A stretch of DNA of 64,000 nt from assembly GCF_002215215.1 (NCBI RefSeq), contig NZ_CP018632.1:5886501-5950500 (forward strand), given 5' to 3'. The translations under genes were made by a program, and so were the position numbers. Of the stretch, positions 52,201 to 58,805 are shown one piece after another; position 1 is the stretch's first letter, and the number at the start of each line of letters is the position of its first letter. Under the pieces are notes generated by a model that was not told where the DNA came from, did not search any database, and worked only from the letters and a program-made list of their open reading frames with translations. This DNA is from Granulosicoccus antarcticus IMCC3135 (GTDB lineage: Bacteria; Pseudomonadota; Gammaproteobacteria; Granulosicoccales; Granulosicoccaceae).

Positions 52201-53699
52201 CATCTACCGACGACAGAACGCCGATCACTGTTGATGTCCTGGCAAACGATACCGATGCTGACAATGACAGCCTGACGTTAACGCAGGCAAATGCCAGTTC
52301 CGGCACCGTGGTCATCACGAATAACCAACTGGTATTTACCCCCGCCGATGGCAGCAGCGGCTCAGTAGAGATTACCTATACCGTCTCCGATTCTGAAAAC
52401 CTAACCGCCGAAGGACTCCTGACCGTACAGGTGACACCTTACGAAACCATCTCGGTACGCAACAGCTCCGGAGGATCCATGAGCTTGTACATGGGACTGT
52501 TACTGTCAGTCATGTGGATTACAAGGAGGTTGCGCGGTACCACACTGTTAGTATTTCTGACTGCGGGCCTCTGCGCGAACGCCCAGGCAGATAATTCATT
52601 GAGCATCCATCAACCAAAGGACAACAGGCTCTATGTCAGCCTTGGGCTGAGTCAGAACATCCACAGTACCTCCAAGTCTGAGCTCTCAAATGAAGTGCTG
52701 CGCTACTCCGGTACCTTGACTGAATACGATAACAGTGATGTCGGTGGAAATATTGGATTCAACCTTGTTCTGAGTAATCGCTGGATGTTATTCGGCGGCT
52801 ATCGAACATTGGGAGAACTGGATAATAACTGGACTATAGACACCCCCGATGCCACCCAGACGATTCAGGATATTCAAGCCGTCATGCCGATCATGGGTGA
52901 CGGTGTCTATGCAGGATTCGGTTATCGAAAACCCTTTTTCAGACGTTTCTTTGCCCAGATATCCCTGGAGGCCCAGCAGTGGAAACAGGAGTTCAGCACC
53001 ACCAGCCCCGCCATGGCGAAATTGACTGAGAGTCGGCACGGCGTGTCTCCCGCAGTATCGCTGGGGTTTGGAGCACAGCTTTCTAAAAACATCAATCTGT
53101 CTCTTGATGCCCGACAATTTGATTTCAAAGGCGATGACGTGACAAGCTTTGCGCTCAATCTGGAATGGGCACTTTACGGATGGCAGAATCACAACGGCAA
53201 TAATTCAGACAATTTGACAGCAGCGGCCAATAAACAACGCAACACTGGGACAGCTGTATCGCCGGTCATCGCATCCGCCAATCCAATTTTCACAACTGAA
53301 TCATTAGTTGAAAAAGCGATCAACACTAACGATAGCTTAAAAGCTGGAACAGTTGCAGTGCAGAATCTCCCGCCCAGTATAACCAAACGCAAAATTCACT
53401 TTACTCTGGATAGCAAACGCCTGAATCAAACAGACCTTGATGCCATCAATGAAATCGCAGAAGCCCATCAACCCGGCAACACTATCGCTCTCACTGGCTG
53501 GGCAGACGCAAAAATCGCCTCCGGAACCGCACCGGAAGCTGCCAAAGCCTATAACATGGAACTTGCCGAAGCCAGGGCAAAAACAGTTAGAACCGCACTG
53601 ATGGAACGCGGTATACCTACCCGTTCAATCACAGTATTTGCCCGAGTATCAGCTAATGTTGACAGTCGCTCAAGACGCGTTGAAATTACGATTCAATAA
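37296..53699 (+). CDS. Giant TSP3/cadherin/lectin surface protein fused to an OmpA-type barrel and peptidoglycan-binding domain
   Basis: This protein has 5467 residues. Residues 1-26 are a signal peptide. Approximate order: TSP3 calcium repeats 439-733; FG-GAP/VCBS 742-1126; cadherin-like 1129-1212; TSP3 1325-1490; L-type-lectin-like 1492-1745; Calx-beta 1750-1850; LamG-like 1952-2180; a second FG-GAP block 2362-2718; tandem cadherin-like (tandem-95) domains 3012-3689; a long TSP3 array 3689-4272; Calx-beta near 4450-4550; a choice-of-anchor-U-like domain near 4700-4850; two cadherin-like repeats. At 5057-5080 comes a Gly-Gly/hydrophobic/Arg segment like a C-terminal sorting signal, then a signal-peptide-like stretch ending A-N-A-Q-A (about 5098). 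A beta-barrel (5100-5300) and an OmpA C-terminal domain (about 5360-5467) finish the protein. It is extremely acidic. It is probably an adhesin tied to outer membrane and cell wall. AAAGG precedes the ATG. Confidence 0.9.
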   Translation: MYLDKSLKVWLIAFFCLMGYMNAADAATPNFKLRLTIGSTQLPQRSIDLDFNGASYSEYASVDTYIGDPYYSDGLCRDTSCTTSGGTVTETMQIIVSGLQSTTQWEVRYEDSGLGGSPDATDYTDYPAYSGTGNGTFTTSYTGDFIHTEFYIRVSPDPLVLESATPTLASRTLTQVVVDIDVDTASTVYAVMVPGDTAAPDVQQIKAGQTATGDAATASTSTAFTAAPFAGQLTLSGFAAAWGDEFDVYVVAEDDDTYLSAVSPPLAIDYPDIDDDNDGVPNSVENPRAYQWAVWDNFGSTRTATGTIGGVPFTLTSDATFSRSTGIYQDYQFPAEYGVPNTASIKNTLISSNTLVLDEPIYGISTAFASVGNGSTEVAVQFGTPVQLEWGNAAVNVESSSRLSAREGFWITKVTGNIDTFSFDYLANEDYANFTFGGFLYSDPDTDLDGIVDSLDTDSDNDGIPDSIENAGSGIDLDADGIDDMYDVDYTLGKDEDQDGVDDDAYTFTNAQNDVDGDGLQNQVDTDSDGDGIDDSDEGTVDTDGDLIPNYLDTDSDGDGIPDATELAVDTDNDTVPDYLDTDSDNDGIPDATELAIDTDNDSVPNYQDTDSDDDGIPDATELLADTDTDTVPNYLDTDSDNDGIPDATELSVDTDNDSIPDYLDTDSDNDGVPDSADSNPTLYGASDTDADGVPDYFDLGGAGYASGVYVDDSGTPLDADNDGINDYIETFPGQNQAPVFNQIQAVFDRSAIDTGIASRGIKIADMDNDGDSDVVAVSQASPYTVFWYENDGNANFTQHVIIANSAIQDSWALDVGDINADGWLDIAYVGRDVNSIAWVISDADSDSDGNPFDGATENIRSVSASASSINVAQVVLSDVTNDGNLDLIFAQYDDGTVRYLAHDGDANPYDSGAIVNIATGFTGARPVMAADIDLDGDMDVVAGGNGSGIRLYVNSGTGNPFGTVNSTEVIVSSSNTATIMYLAVADLDVDGYPDIVAADAGGKQISYFVLDDSDIYQEVIIASNDIALVNGPHSISFGDIDIDSDIDILMTDYLTNDIVWFENDGTGQFGNNSANYVLDFTSGTGTNPVEAQLDDLNDDGISDFVSGETVSQEIVLYLGSLEQNITVLENTISPANVSARDPDGDDITYTLSGNDADKFTIDDSGKLVFVTPPDFENPTDSGTDNTYEVDITISDGNESLVATYFMTIVNDTTQAAFINGTPEVTAFSTDSVTVNYESNEFASISTLVTSSGATAPTVAQVIAQDTSGNADWLSASTGNTNAQGQMSTTSTGLNQSVDGFTIDIYSVGIDTEGNQSTAVNKLVTTYIDNDADGLPDSFDTDDDNDGVPDTVDSTPLLYGDTDTDGDGVPDYLDLGGDGFVAGTYVDASGEALDTDENGFIDYSETFPSSTVDTDLDGILDIFDTDDDNDGVSDVQEASDDTDPLNPLLFKDTDSDWVSDDQEMIDGTSANDATDYLDANNNGVPDSLQAHVCLADDFSASSLDSSWNVLTGTTYTPNVVTQGATKRLRLSSASTGGSSGIFKDIKIPAQRYLIFDFIAAAHGSAEPDNGDGMAVILGDYSIAPTLGAGGGALGYAKYNSGTPGFSGGWLGIGIDEFGNFSNSGIGDGAFGGYIPDAIALRGSGNGNSGYQYITDSGSLTPELDASSSGSRYRIVFDSSNATNSFVTIDRNTGAGFTNVIPQRDILLESGQASLPDNFRIAFSAATGGAKNNHDIGALKVLSPSCASIFTSISVIDPQLNADSSVVSFTINLSKPVATGQTVNVDYATVDGTAIAGAEYTSLSGTATFLAGEQSQVVDVNMTSLTNADDGKIFSLSLSNPTPVDGNTFIGSGIVDAVLHTMDGDADGIRDELDTDDDNDGVPDTVDSTPLLYGDTDTDGDGVPDYFDTQGNSEYVDTNGDPSDSDSDGVSDYTEAFPGSNDAPVFEDSGLLSSINFTPNQYATVNNASLDLIGDKVTVAAWINPDNTTSSEIFVKNTNSTASKDVDYALRYRPDGAVMFHVGNGTDYYYCISDNLLGTNEWRYLVGTFERGVGMKLYFDGIEQAVTCANVDKVSLTFGTAGTINFARYPYSSDSGGGRQYFAGSLDEFAVWDDVLTQAEVTSIFNNGDYVPTLLSDTGDYTSSTALEGYWRFVDEGSNTLTDATGNGNNATLVGTPTFETRRMEVSIGEGLTDVGRFLATDIDGQTLTYTVTGTDSAALSIDENGDLVFDTAPDFDAPGDDGSNNGYEVTLQASDGSLSATLPLLITVLVDSDADGIPDATDTDDDNDGVPDTTDSSPIVHGDTDTDGDGIPDYFDLGGAGYIAGVYVDDTGAPLDTDGDGISDYTEAFPGANDKPVYTNIELELNRTSIATGDLPRGTATGDIDGDGDQDLAIALWNDKRVDVMFNDGNGNFSNTISIGTSTAAVYRPLIVDLDEDGNLDVLASYTAQGKIAFIKGNGDGTFQPQVLIDSGNGTRGFDVGDFDGDNDLDIVLANSSWGADLPGNEIVWLQNDGNENFTAISLESGTTISEESMDARFADLDADGDLDVVAVARYSDTLFWVENVDGTAATRSVHTISASLDEAWVLDVVDMDLDGDLDIVTAAVANDRADSPAIPKAVWFENDGAQSFTEHTIALDVAGIHAVRALDMDQDGDVDVVLGTSTQSVVYSNDSDQNFTEGTSAEAESIIYFEVADIDGDGVLEVVAGSQDSDTVSFYSSSKVKLVSLPEGVVDVTTLNATDADGDTITFSLNGGADETLFAIDSNSGALRFSSAPDFNSPTDSNADNDYLVTVRASDGSLNNDVDVVVTIQPDTTAPTFQNSTPALNTITTSAVSVDYEIDEAGSVYMLVGTQNATTPSVSDVINGNTTGDSTWIAADNDTVDGSLQTHLIGESLAQEDGSFVLKIFSVAQDLEGNESPAVDVQTFQYTDTDADGIPDATDPDDDNDGVPDADDSTPLAYGADDTDNDGVPDYFDLGGAGFIAGTYVDANGVALDIDDDGINDYIEAFRGSADAPFITSDASVSVDENQTAAITVVATDEDGDTLAYSLTGADADLFNINSSTGAVSFKVAPDFESASDAGGDNVHDIIVTATDDSTGNLSDSQAIAITVLNVDEAPVATPQSLSTFEDIPLSITLSGNDAEDDTLTYSVVNTPENGVLSGTAPNLTYTPGTDYSGNDAFTFLANDGTNDSAEATVTLIVTTVNDAPVAANDVASVDEDSSVSIDILSNDVDAENSLNNASVLIIIAPLNGDITISPSTGTVLYTPADDYSGSDNFSYQVSDGAGESSNTATATITVAPVNDAPMGVNDVVSTEEDIALSAYDLLANDTDIDDALTATSAVIVQAPLHAASFSINNGLLSYTPQADYVGNDQLTYTVEDASGALSNETTVFITVTGINDQPVALDDSATTDEDSSVVIDILANDIDIEDGVTDPGTVSIVNQPSDGSLTIDASTGEVTYTPDSDFSGSDTFTYLVKDSGLLSPEEPPIDSNMATVTVTVNAVNDAPLAGADNVTMLEDNEPLVINVLGNDIDVDGTLDISSVSTGAATNGSISVDSVTGRVTYTPATDFFGNDSFTYTVNDNQGLVSNTATVTIGVMAFNDSPIADDQSVDVIDDATVLITLTATDIENESLTFSLLSQPEHGTLTGSGPNLSYTANPNYAGSDSFTYTANDGSTDSNVATISIAVTQTDSDGDGISDGLDAFPNDPDESVDTDGDGVGDNADAFPNDVNESVDTDGDGVGNNADAFPNDANESVDTDGDGVGNNADAFPNDANESVDTDGDGVGNNADAFPNDANESVDTDGDGVGDNVDAFPNDANESVDTDGDGVGNNADAFPNDANESVDTDGDGVGNNADAFPNDANESVDTDGDGVGDNVDAFPNDANESVDTDGDGVGDNADAFPTDTDADSDVDGDGIPDELDAFPNDANESIDTDGDGIGDSTDTDIDGDGVVNEDDAFPTDASETLDTDGDGIGDNSDPDMDGDGIPNDSDSLPLDARIDTDGDGIPDELDAFPNDANESTDTDGDGIGDSTDTDIDGDGVVNEDDAFPTDASETLDTDGDGIGDNTDPDMDGDGIPNDSDSLPLDARIDTDGDGIPDELDAFPNDANESTDTDGDGIGDSTDTDIDGDGVVNEDDAFPTDASETLDTDGDGIGDNTDPDMDGDGIPNDSDSLPLDARIDTDGDGIPDELDAFPNDANESTDTDGDGVGDNQDVDADNDGVLDINDPFPLDSTRSSDIDGDGIDDANDDDIDGDGLPNADDSDSDGNGIEDDIENNTAPVANSDVLDTTSNNPVTIDVLANDTDADNDSLSIVTATTKVGEVSIEAGQLSYVAPENFTGATIINYQITDPHQGTARSVVLVNIRTFDAAGPAPLVLPPEDVDVNATGLFTKVDLGVATATDSQGNPLPVSLVDGITYFKPGVNTAYWEAIDESGHRSVTSQEVRVRPLVSFGKDQVVMEGNEATVKVLLNGASPTYPLSINYTVSGDSDVTDHTLVSGTLVIESGNSGSVRFVTNNDALTEPDETITVQFTGELNSVSNAVHQIVITETKQAPEVILTALQSGEKRLRVARDQGTVSLQAILNNTAKGDAFRYTWQVEGSMQDQDSIEAFFTFDPSLVDEGVYLMSVDIESIDSQTPSVTQSIELAVLDTLATLSRDSDTDNDNIPDNEEGYQDADADGIPDYADSIDASNVLPSFSGVSSGYLVEGEPGVSLRIGKHSILSEQDGALVSQASIEEADQSVTNLGGLFDFEIRALPEPGQSTNIVLPQQRAIVDNALFRKYSAANGWTDYVVNADNTLSSTLGELGYCPPPNSAVWVDGLNAGDFCIRLTIEDGGPNDADGIVNGSIVDPSGMGITTTDNTIPVAQDDSIQMPYNTSVTIDVLANDSDADNDPLSIVSASSDFGQADIVSDMIVFTPVQNYFGTVALNYAIDDGSGVFDYAVVQIEIVVDDAPAGANPVGVSPVAINDTASTDDRTPITVDVLANDTDADNDSLTLTQANASSGTVVITNNQLVFTPADGSSGSVEITYTVSDSENLTAEGLLTVQVTPYETISVRNSSGGSMSLYMGLLLSVMWITRRLRGTTLLVFLTAGLCANAQADNSLSIHQPKDNRLYVSLGLSQNIHSTSKSELSNEVLRYSGTLTEYDNSDVGGNIGFNLVLSNRWMLFGGYRTLGELDNNWTIDTPDATQTIQDIQAVMPIMGDGVYAGFGYRKPFFRRFFAQISLEAQQWKQEFSTTSPAMAKLTESRHGVSPAVSLGFGAQLSKNINLSLDARQFDFKGDDVTSFALNLEWALYGWQNHNGNNSDNLTAAANKQRNTGTAVSPVIASANPIFTTESLVEKAINTNDSLKAGTVAVQNLPPSITKRKIHFTLDSKRLNQTDLDAINEIAEAHQPGNTIALTGWADAKIASGTAPEAAKAYNMELAEARAKTVRTALMERGIPTRSITVFARVSANVDSRSRRVEITIQ
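48423..49016 (+). repeat. Nine tandem 66-base repeats (22-residue TSP3 units)
   Basis: Each unit encodes about VDTDGDGVGNNADAFPNDAN-ES, with small changes (NNAD, DNAD or DNVD). DNA identity is very high, with several units almost identical base for base. The regular D-x-D-x-D-G loops bind calcium in this family. Confidence 0.93.
49021..49830 (+). repeat. Three tandem 270-base repeats (90-residue TSP3 units)
   Basis: The unit ends GCGCGCATAG at 49290, 49560 and 49830, giving an exact period of 270 bases. The second and third copies appear identical in DNA; the first differs at a few positions. A partial fourth copy follows to about 49920. Confidence 0.93.
52470..52481 (+). promoter_or_regulatory. 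Internal ribosome-binding site and ATG before the OmpA-like part
   Basis: GGAGG at 52470-52474 lies four bases before an in-frame ATG at 52479 (codon 5062 of the giant gene). Initiation here would give a 406-residue protein: hydrophobic/signal segment, barrel and OmpA domain, the size of a free-standing OmpA/OprF protein. Whether it is used is unknown; the codons also read as Gly-Gly in the giant frame. Confidence 0.45.
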
Positions 53700-54000
<301 letters not shown>

Positions 54001-55836
54001 CTACTTCGCTTCCTGGCCATGGTAAATTGCACTGAACTCAATGTGCGACACAGGCTTACTAAAGAAGAATCCTTGGTACTCATCACATTTTATTTTATGC
54101 AGGTAGTCTCTTTGTTCACTGTCCTCTACTCCCTCTGCGCAAACTGTGAATCCCATTTCATGTCCCAAGTAGGTGATCGCGTAAACCAGTGCCTGATCTT
54201 CGCGCGATGTCGTAACATCCCTTATGAAAGCACGATCGATCTTGACCTCGTCAGCTCGAAACATTTTCAGATAGCTTAAAGAGGAGTAGCCGGTGCCGAA
54301 ATCATCGATGGATATCTGGACTCCAAGTGATCGTAGTTGAGCAAGAATGACAAGTGCGGTTTGGACGTCATCAACAAGAATACTTTCCGTCATTTCAAGA
54401 ACCAGACGAGATGGTTCGAATTTATGTTCATCGAGTACCGAACGGACTAATGCCACCAGATCTGCCTGGAAAAACTGACGTGCAGAGATATTGACTGACA
54501 TCTTCAGATCGATACCCTGTTTTCGCCAAGTCATCATCGTATTGCACGCTTCGCGCAACACCCATTCTCCAATCGGTAGAATAAGGCCAGTATCTTCAGC
54601 AACAGGAATAAATTCAACGGGAGAAATCAACCCACGGACAGGATCATGCCAGCGAATCAAAGCCTCAGCGCCCACAATTTTCCCACTCTCGAGATTTATC
54701 TTAGGTTGTAGTAGCAATTTGAATTCGTCTTCAGCGATAGCTCGTCGTAAGTCGGCCTCCATGCGCATTCGACTTAGCGTTCGCTCATTTATCTCCGTGG
54801 AATAGAATTGAAGTTGTCCGCCACCCTGAGCGATTGATTGACTACTTGCTCCCAATGCCACCTTTAGTAACGAGCCGGAGTCATCAGCGTCATCTGGATA
54901 GGCAGCCACTCCGATACTCGGCACAAGATAAACTTGAGTGCCGTCTGCATCCAATGGTAGTCGCATTGTTTCGAAAATACGTTTTGCAATCACGCCGGTC
55001 TCTGCAACGGCTCCGATTGAAGGCAGCAATAGATTGAAATCCGCACTTCCAAAACGGAAAACTTCGATCTTGTCATTGCATTTTTCCAGCTTACGACGCA
55101 TTACATCAGCTGCACTAATATTTTCGGTTATTCTCAAAGCTAGCTGTTTTAGTACTTCGTCGCCAACTTTCGGACCAAAGGCATCGGTTACGCGTTTGAA
55201 ATCATTGAACGCGATATGCAGTAAGGCCAGTTTTCCCTTGTCGCGTGCCGCACGGGATATTGACCAGCCCAATCTATCCTGAAATAAATGATGATTAGGC
55301 AGACTAGTCAATGGGTCGTAAAAAGCCAGCTGATCCTGATAAGCCTTGGCTGCTAGCGTATTACGCACACGTAAGGCTAATTCGCTGGGATCAACCGGCT
55401 TGGAAAGAAAGTCGGTGGCGCCCAGATCCAGTGCCTTGAGCTTGGTTGCGGCATCAGAAGAGGATGTCAGAATAATCACCGGCAAGTGTGAGAATTCATC
55501 CTCTTGGCGCAAGGCCTGGAGGATGTCAAATCCCGACACTTCAGGCATCAGCACATCAAGCAGTAGTATATCCGGCCTGCGTCTACGCAACACATCCATG
55601 GCGGTTACCGAATTGTCCACCAGAATGAACTCATGATATCCCGCACTTTCGAGAAACGACTGCAGCACCCGCATGGTTATTGATTCATCATCCACCATCA
55701 TGATGGTGGCATGCTGCAGATTCACGAAGTCTGCACGTAACCTATAGGCTTGTCCAGGTACTGCCGAACCCGCGACAAGCGTATCCATGTCGGCATCGAA
55801 CTGCATTGCATGTTCAGAGTTCATTGAAATTGCCAC
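54001..55836 (-). CDS. Receiver - degenerate GGDEF - EAL protein (probable cyclic-di-GMP phosphodiesterase)
   Basis: The 611-residue cytoplasmic protein has three domains. The receiver (about 44-160) has phospho-acceptor Asp94 in LLLDVLMPEVSG and the K-P lysine at 146. The GGDEF-like domain (about 170-350) has G-S-A-D-F at 263-267 in place of GGDEF, so it is not a cyclase. The EAL domain (about 365-605) keeps EALIRW at 391, NISARQF, DDFGTGYSSL and the late EGVE motif, so hydrolysis of cyclic-di-GMP is likely. The GTG start at 55834-55836 lies eight bases after the kinase stop; an ATG four codons in is possible. It is the natural output partner of the kinase. Confidence 0.9.
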   Translation of the reverse strand: MAISMNSEHAMQFDADMDTLVAGSAVPGQAYRLRADFVNLQHATIMMVDDESITMRVLQSFLESAGYHEFILVDNSVTAMDVLRRRRPDILLLDVLMPEVSGFDILQALRQEDEFSHLPVIILTSSSDAATKLKALDLGATDFLSKPVDPSELALRVRNTLAAKAYQDQLAFYDPLTSLPNHHLFQDRLGWSISRAARDKGKLALLHIAFNDFKRVTDAFGPKVGDEVLKQLALRITENISAADVMRRKLEKCNDKIEVFRFGSADFNLLLPSIGAVAETGVIAKRIFETMRLPLDADGTQVYLVPSIGVAAYPDDADDSGSLLKVALGASSQSIAQGGGQLQFYSTEINERTLSRMRMEADLRRAIAEDEFKLLLQPKINLESGKIVGAEALIRWHDPVRGLISPVEFIPVAEDTGLILPIGEWVLREACNTMMTWRKQGIDLKMSVNISARQFFQADLVALVRSVLDEHKFEPSRLVLEMTESILVDDVQTALVILAQLRSLGVQISIDDFGTGYSSLSYLKMFRADEVKIDRAFIRDVTTSREDQALVYAITYLGHEMGFTVCAEGVEDSEQRDYLHKIKCDEYQGFFFSKPVSHIEFSAIYHGQEAK

Positions 55837-55844
55837 TTCCTGAA

Positions 55845-58805
55845 TCAGCTTTCACTTGCACGAGCAATGTCAATTTGTGAATAGTTATCGGCATTCGATG
55901 CTGAAAGCTGAGCACGTGCATTCATGTCTCCGATTTTTTCCAGCAACGCAGGAATTGCATCAACTCTTCTGGCCGCTATCGCAGATTCGAGCTCATCTGC
56001 AGGCTCGGTAAACACATCAAACCCCAAGGTCCCACCAGTACCTTTCAACCATCGAGACAGAGTTTCCAGTTTGTCGTAATCCTGTTCTACCCAAGCCTGT
56101 TGCATCGCCTGCTCTCTGGTGTTCAGCATGTCCAGAAAATCATCAATCAAGGCTTGCATATTTGCGACCCCTGCAAGTCGTGACACAATGGGTGCCGGCT
56201 CAACCACGCCTCTGATAACAGCCTCTGTATTAACCATGCAATCCGCAGTAGGTTCAGCTTCTAAAGATCTTATGCTCCGATTAGAAGCAGATGACTCTAT
56301 TAGAACAGGTAATTGGCCGACGCCTTGAACACGCGCCGCAGTTTTCCACAATTCATGCATCGAAGCCATGACCAGCGTGGTATCGCCATCAATAGCTGCT
56401 GTTTCAAGCTGCCCTGCTGAGTGAGTGAAGCAATCGAATCCTACTGTGCCACCAGTGCCCTTGAGCCAATGTGCAAGATTGGCTAAATCGCGATAGTTCT
56501 GCCTATCAAACGCATCACTCATCTCTTGCAACTTATCGCCCAACATATTCGTAAAACTAGTTACCAGCTCAGCAAACTCAGCACTTACTCCGCTCAAAGT
56601 AGATACGATTGGTGAGTTTTCTTCCGACATCTCGGTCGATCTGTCGGACCGTGCGATATAGCTGGATCTACTCTTTTTCTCTTTTTCTGCAACAGGCTCC
56701 GCCTTGAGAATCGCTGCCAGCTTGGCCGTGAAAATATCAATATCGATTGGCTTGGTGAAATAGTCTGAAAAACCAGCATCCTTACATTCTTTTTCGAAGC
56801 CTTTCATGGCGTTTGCTGTAAGCGCAATAACAGGTTTTTGAAACCCTCTGGAGCGCAGTGCCGTGGTGGCTGCAAAACCATCCAGTACCGGCATCTGTAC
56901 ATCCATCAGAATCAGATCGTATTCGGATTCAGCAGCCAGATCGAGAGCAACCTGCCCGTTTTCAGCCTCATCGACAATCATTCCATAGTCTTGCAGTACC
57001 AGTTTGACTAGTTGGCGGTTCGCCGGACTATCGTCGACGACCAAAATACGAGCATCTGGAAACATCCAGCCACTGCTACTGTCTACAATCTGGACTGCAG
57101 CAGCGTCGAGAACCTGATCACCTTCAACCCAAACAGCTCCTGCAACAGACTCGGCACTCAGATGCACATGGAAGGTACTGCCTTGACCAATCTCGCTTTT
57201 GACCGAGATGTCACCACCCATGGCACGCGCAAAATTTCGACTGATAGATAGACCAAGACCCGTACCGCCAAATTGGCGAGTGATTGAGCTGTCAGCTTGT
57301 GCAAAAGCATCAAATATTATATCGAGTGCATCAGCAGACATACCGACCCCTGTGTCGACAATATCTATCTCAAACCGAATGCAGTCAGCGGCGCTCTCTG
57401 CACGGACACGGACCAGCACCTCGACAACTCCTTCGTCTGTAAACTTGATAGCGTTTCCAACAAGATTGGTTACGATCTGACGAATACGCCCGGGATCGCT
57501 GAGTATTCTCACAGGTACACTACCCTGCACCTGTAGTTGGAGTGCCACCCCTTTTTCGTTCGCCTTTACATGCAGCACCCGTACGACTTCCTGAATCACA
57601 CTGTAAGGGTCGCAATCAATCTGTTCCAGCTCATATTTTCCCGCCTCTACTTTCGACAAATCCAGGATGTCATTGATCAGGTTGAGTAAATGCTTACCGC
57701 TTGAATAGACAGTCTCCAGGTGCCGCCTGCTTTCTGCCTCATCCTTGGAAATTCCACGACGCAGCAATTCTGTAAAACCAAGAATCGCATTCATCGGTGT
57801 CCGTATCTCGTGACTCATGTTTGCCAGGAACACGCTTTTTGCCTGATTCGCCTCTTCGGCCTGTTGCTTCGATTTAAGTAATTCGATCTCCTGCTCTTCC
57901 AGTTTTGTCACATCGTCGAAGCTGATCAGAACGCCCACATGAGTACCACCACCACTGCCGAGCACCGGAGAGCAATTGATCATGAAGGTCAGGTGTGTGC
58001 TATCGACAAGTGTAAGACGAATCCGTTGATTGATTTCTGCCAACCCTGACTGTAACGCACGCCGCCAGGGACGTTCCTGCGCCTCCAATAGGCCTCCCTG
58101 TGCATCGCACCAGGGAAGACTGCCGATATCGACGCCGAGCAGCTCATCCGGGGTCTTACCCAGCAGTTTTTCAAACGCGCTGTTTGCCAATGCGATCTGT
58201 TCTTTCCCATCCAGTACCACCAGACCTTCTGCCATGGTATCGAGAGCCGACCGCACACGCCCCGGTATCGCCTGTGAGGGGTCCAGATGTTTCAGCATTT
58301 TTCCCAAATAGAAATAGAACCCTATGAAACTGGAAACACAGACGAACAGGATCAGCTTGATCAGGGGATCGTTCAATATACCCAACCAACCCTCGTGACC
58401 CAGTGGCTTGAATCTCAATTCGACATGACCCCATTGAGAAGAACCCGCCCAAATCGGCACCTTGATCTGACTATCAGTTGAATAATCACTATCATCGAGA
58501 CGCCAGCTATCTCTATGCGAATCAACATCAGCAATCAGTCGACCTTCAATGGTGCGTAATCCCGCAGACAATAAATCGGCATTTCGATCCACGACCAGCT
58601 GCAAATCGGCTTCCAGGCGACGAAGATCATATTGCGTGATCAATGCGGAGCTATTTGCAGCAAGCGCCTCAGCGATTGCCGTACGTCCCTCTCTGATACT
58701 GGCATTCTGGTCAGGCACCAGTCCAAAAAAACTGGCACCCAGAAGTATACTGATCAGCAGTCCAATTTGACCAAAAGCTATTCGTGAACGAGCGTTGAGC
58801 TTCAT
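55845..58805 (-). CDS. Hybrid sensor histidine kinase with receiver and two Hpt domains
   Basis: The 986-residue inner-membrane kinase has one membrane segment at about 11-31 and a periplasmic sensor of about 110 residues. A second segment lies at 148-168, then a PAS domain (about 185-300). The dimerisation helix has His332 (ANMSHEIRTPMNAILGF). The ATPase has NAIKF, DTGVGMS and GGTGLGLS boxes. The receiver has Asp635 (LILMDVQMPVLDG). Hpt1 has His779 (LAHWLKGTGGT). Hpt2 has Arg918 where the histidine should be (LSRWLKGTGGT). The start overlaps the stop of the giant cadherin gene by four bases (ATGA), so the two are translationally coupled. Confidence 0.93.
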   Translation of the reverse strand: MKLNARSRIAFGQIGLLISILLGASFFGLVPDQNASIREGRTAIAEALAANSSALITQYDLRRLEADLQLVVDRNADLLSAGLRTIEGRLIADVDSHRDSWRLDDSDYSTDSQIKVPIWAGSSQWGHVELRFKPLGHEGWLGILNDPLIKLILFVCVSSFIGFYFYLGKMLKHLDPSQAIPGRVRSALDTMAEGLVVLDGKEQIALANSAFEKLLGKTPDELLGVDIGSLPWCDAQGGLLEAQERPWRRALQSGLAEINQRIRLTLVDSTHLTFMINCSPVLGSGGGTHVGVLISFDDVTKLEEQEIELLKSKQQAEEANQAKSVFLANMSHEIRTPMNAILGFTELLRRGISKDEAESRRHLETVYSSGKHLLNLINDILDLSKVEAGKYELEQIDCDPYSVIQEVVRVLHVKANEKGVALQLQVQGSVPVRILSDPGRIRQIVTNLVGNAIKFTDEGVVEVLVRVRAESAADCIRFEIDIVDTGVGMSADALDIIFDAFAQADSSITRQFGGTGLGLSISRNFARAMGGDISVKSEIGQGSTFHVHLSAESVAGAVWVEGDQVLDAAAVQIVDSSSGWMFPDARILVVDDSPANRQLVKLVLQDYGMIVDEAENGQVALDLAAESEYDLILMDVQMPVLDGFAATTALRSRGFQKPVIALTANAMKGFEKECKDAGFSDYFTKPIDIDIFTAKLAAILKAEPVAEKEKKSRSSYIARSDRSTEMSEENSPIVSTLSGVSAEFAELVTSFTNMLGDKLQEMSDAFDRQNYRDLANLAHWLKGTGGTVGFDCFTHSAGQLETAAIDGDTTLVMASMHELWKTAARVQGVGQLPVLIESSASNRSIRSLEAEPTADCMVNTEAVIRGVVEPAPIVSRLAGVANMQALIDDFLDMLNTREQAMQQAWVEQDYDKLETLSRWLKGTGGTLGFDVFTEPADELESAIAARRVDAIPALLEKIGDMNARAQLSASNADNYSQIDIARASES

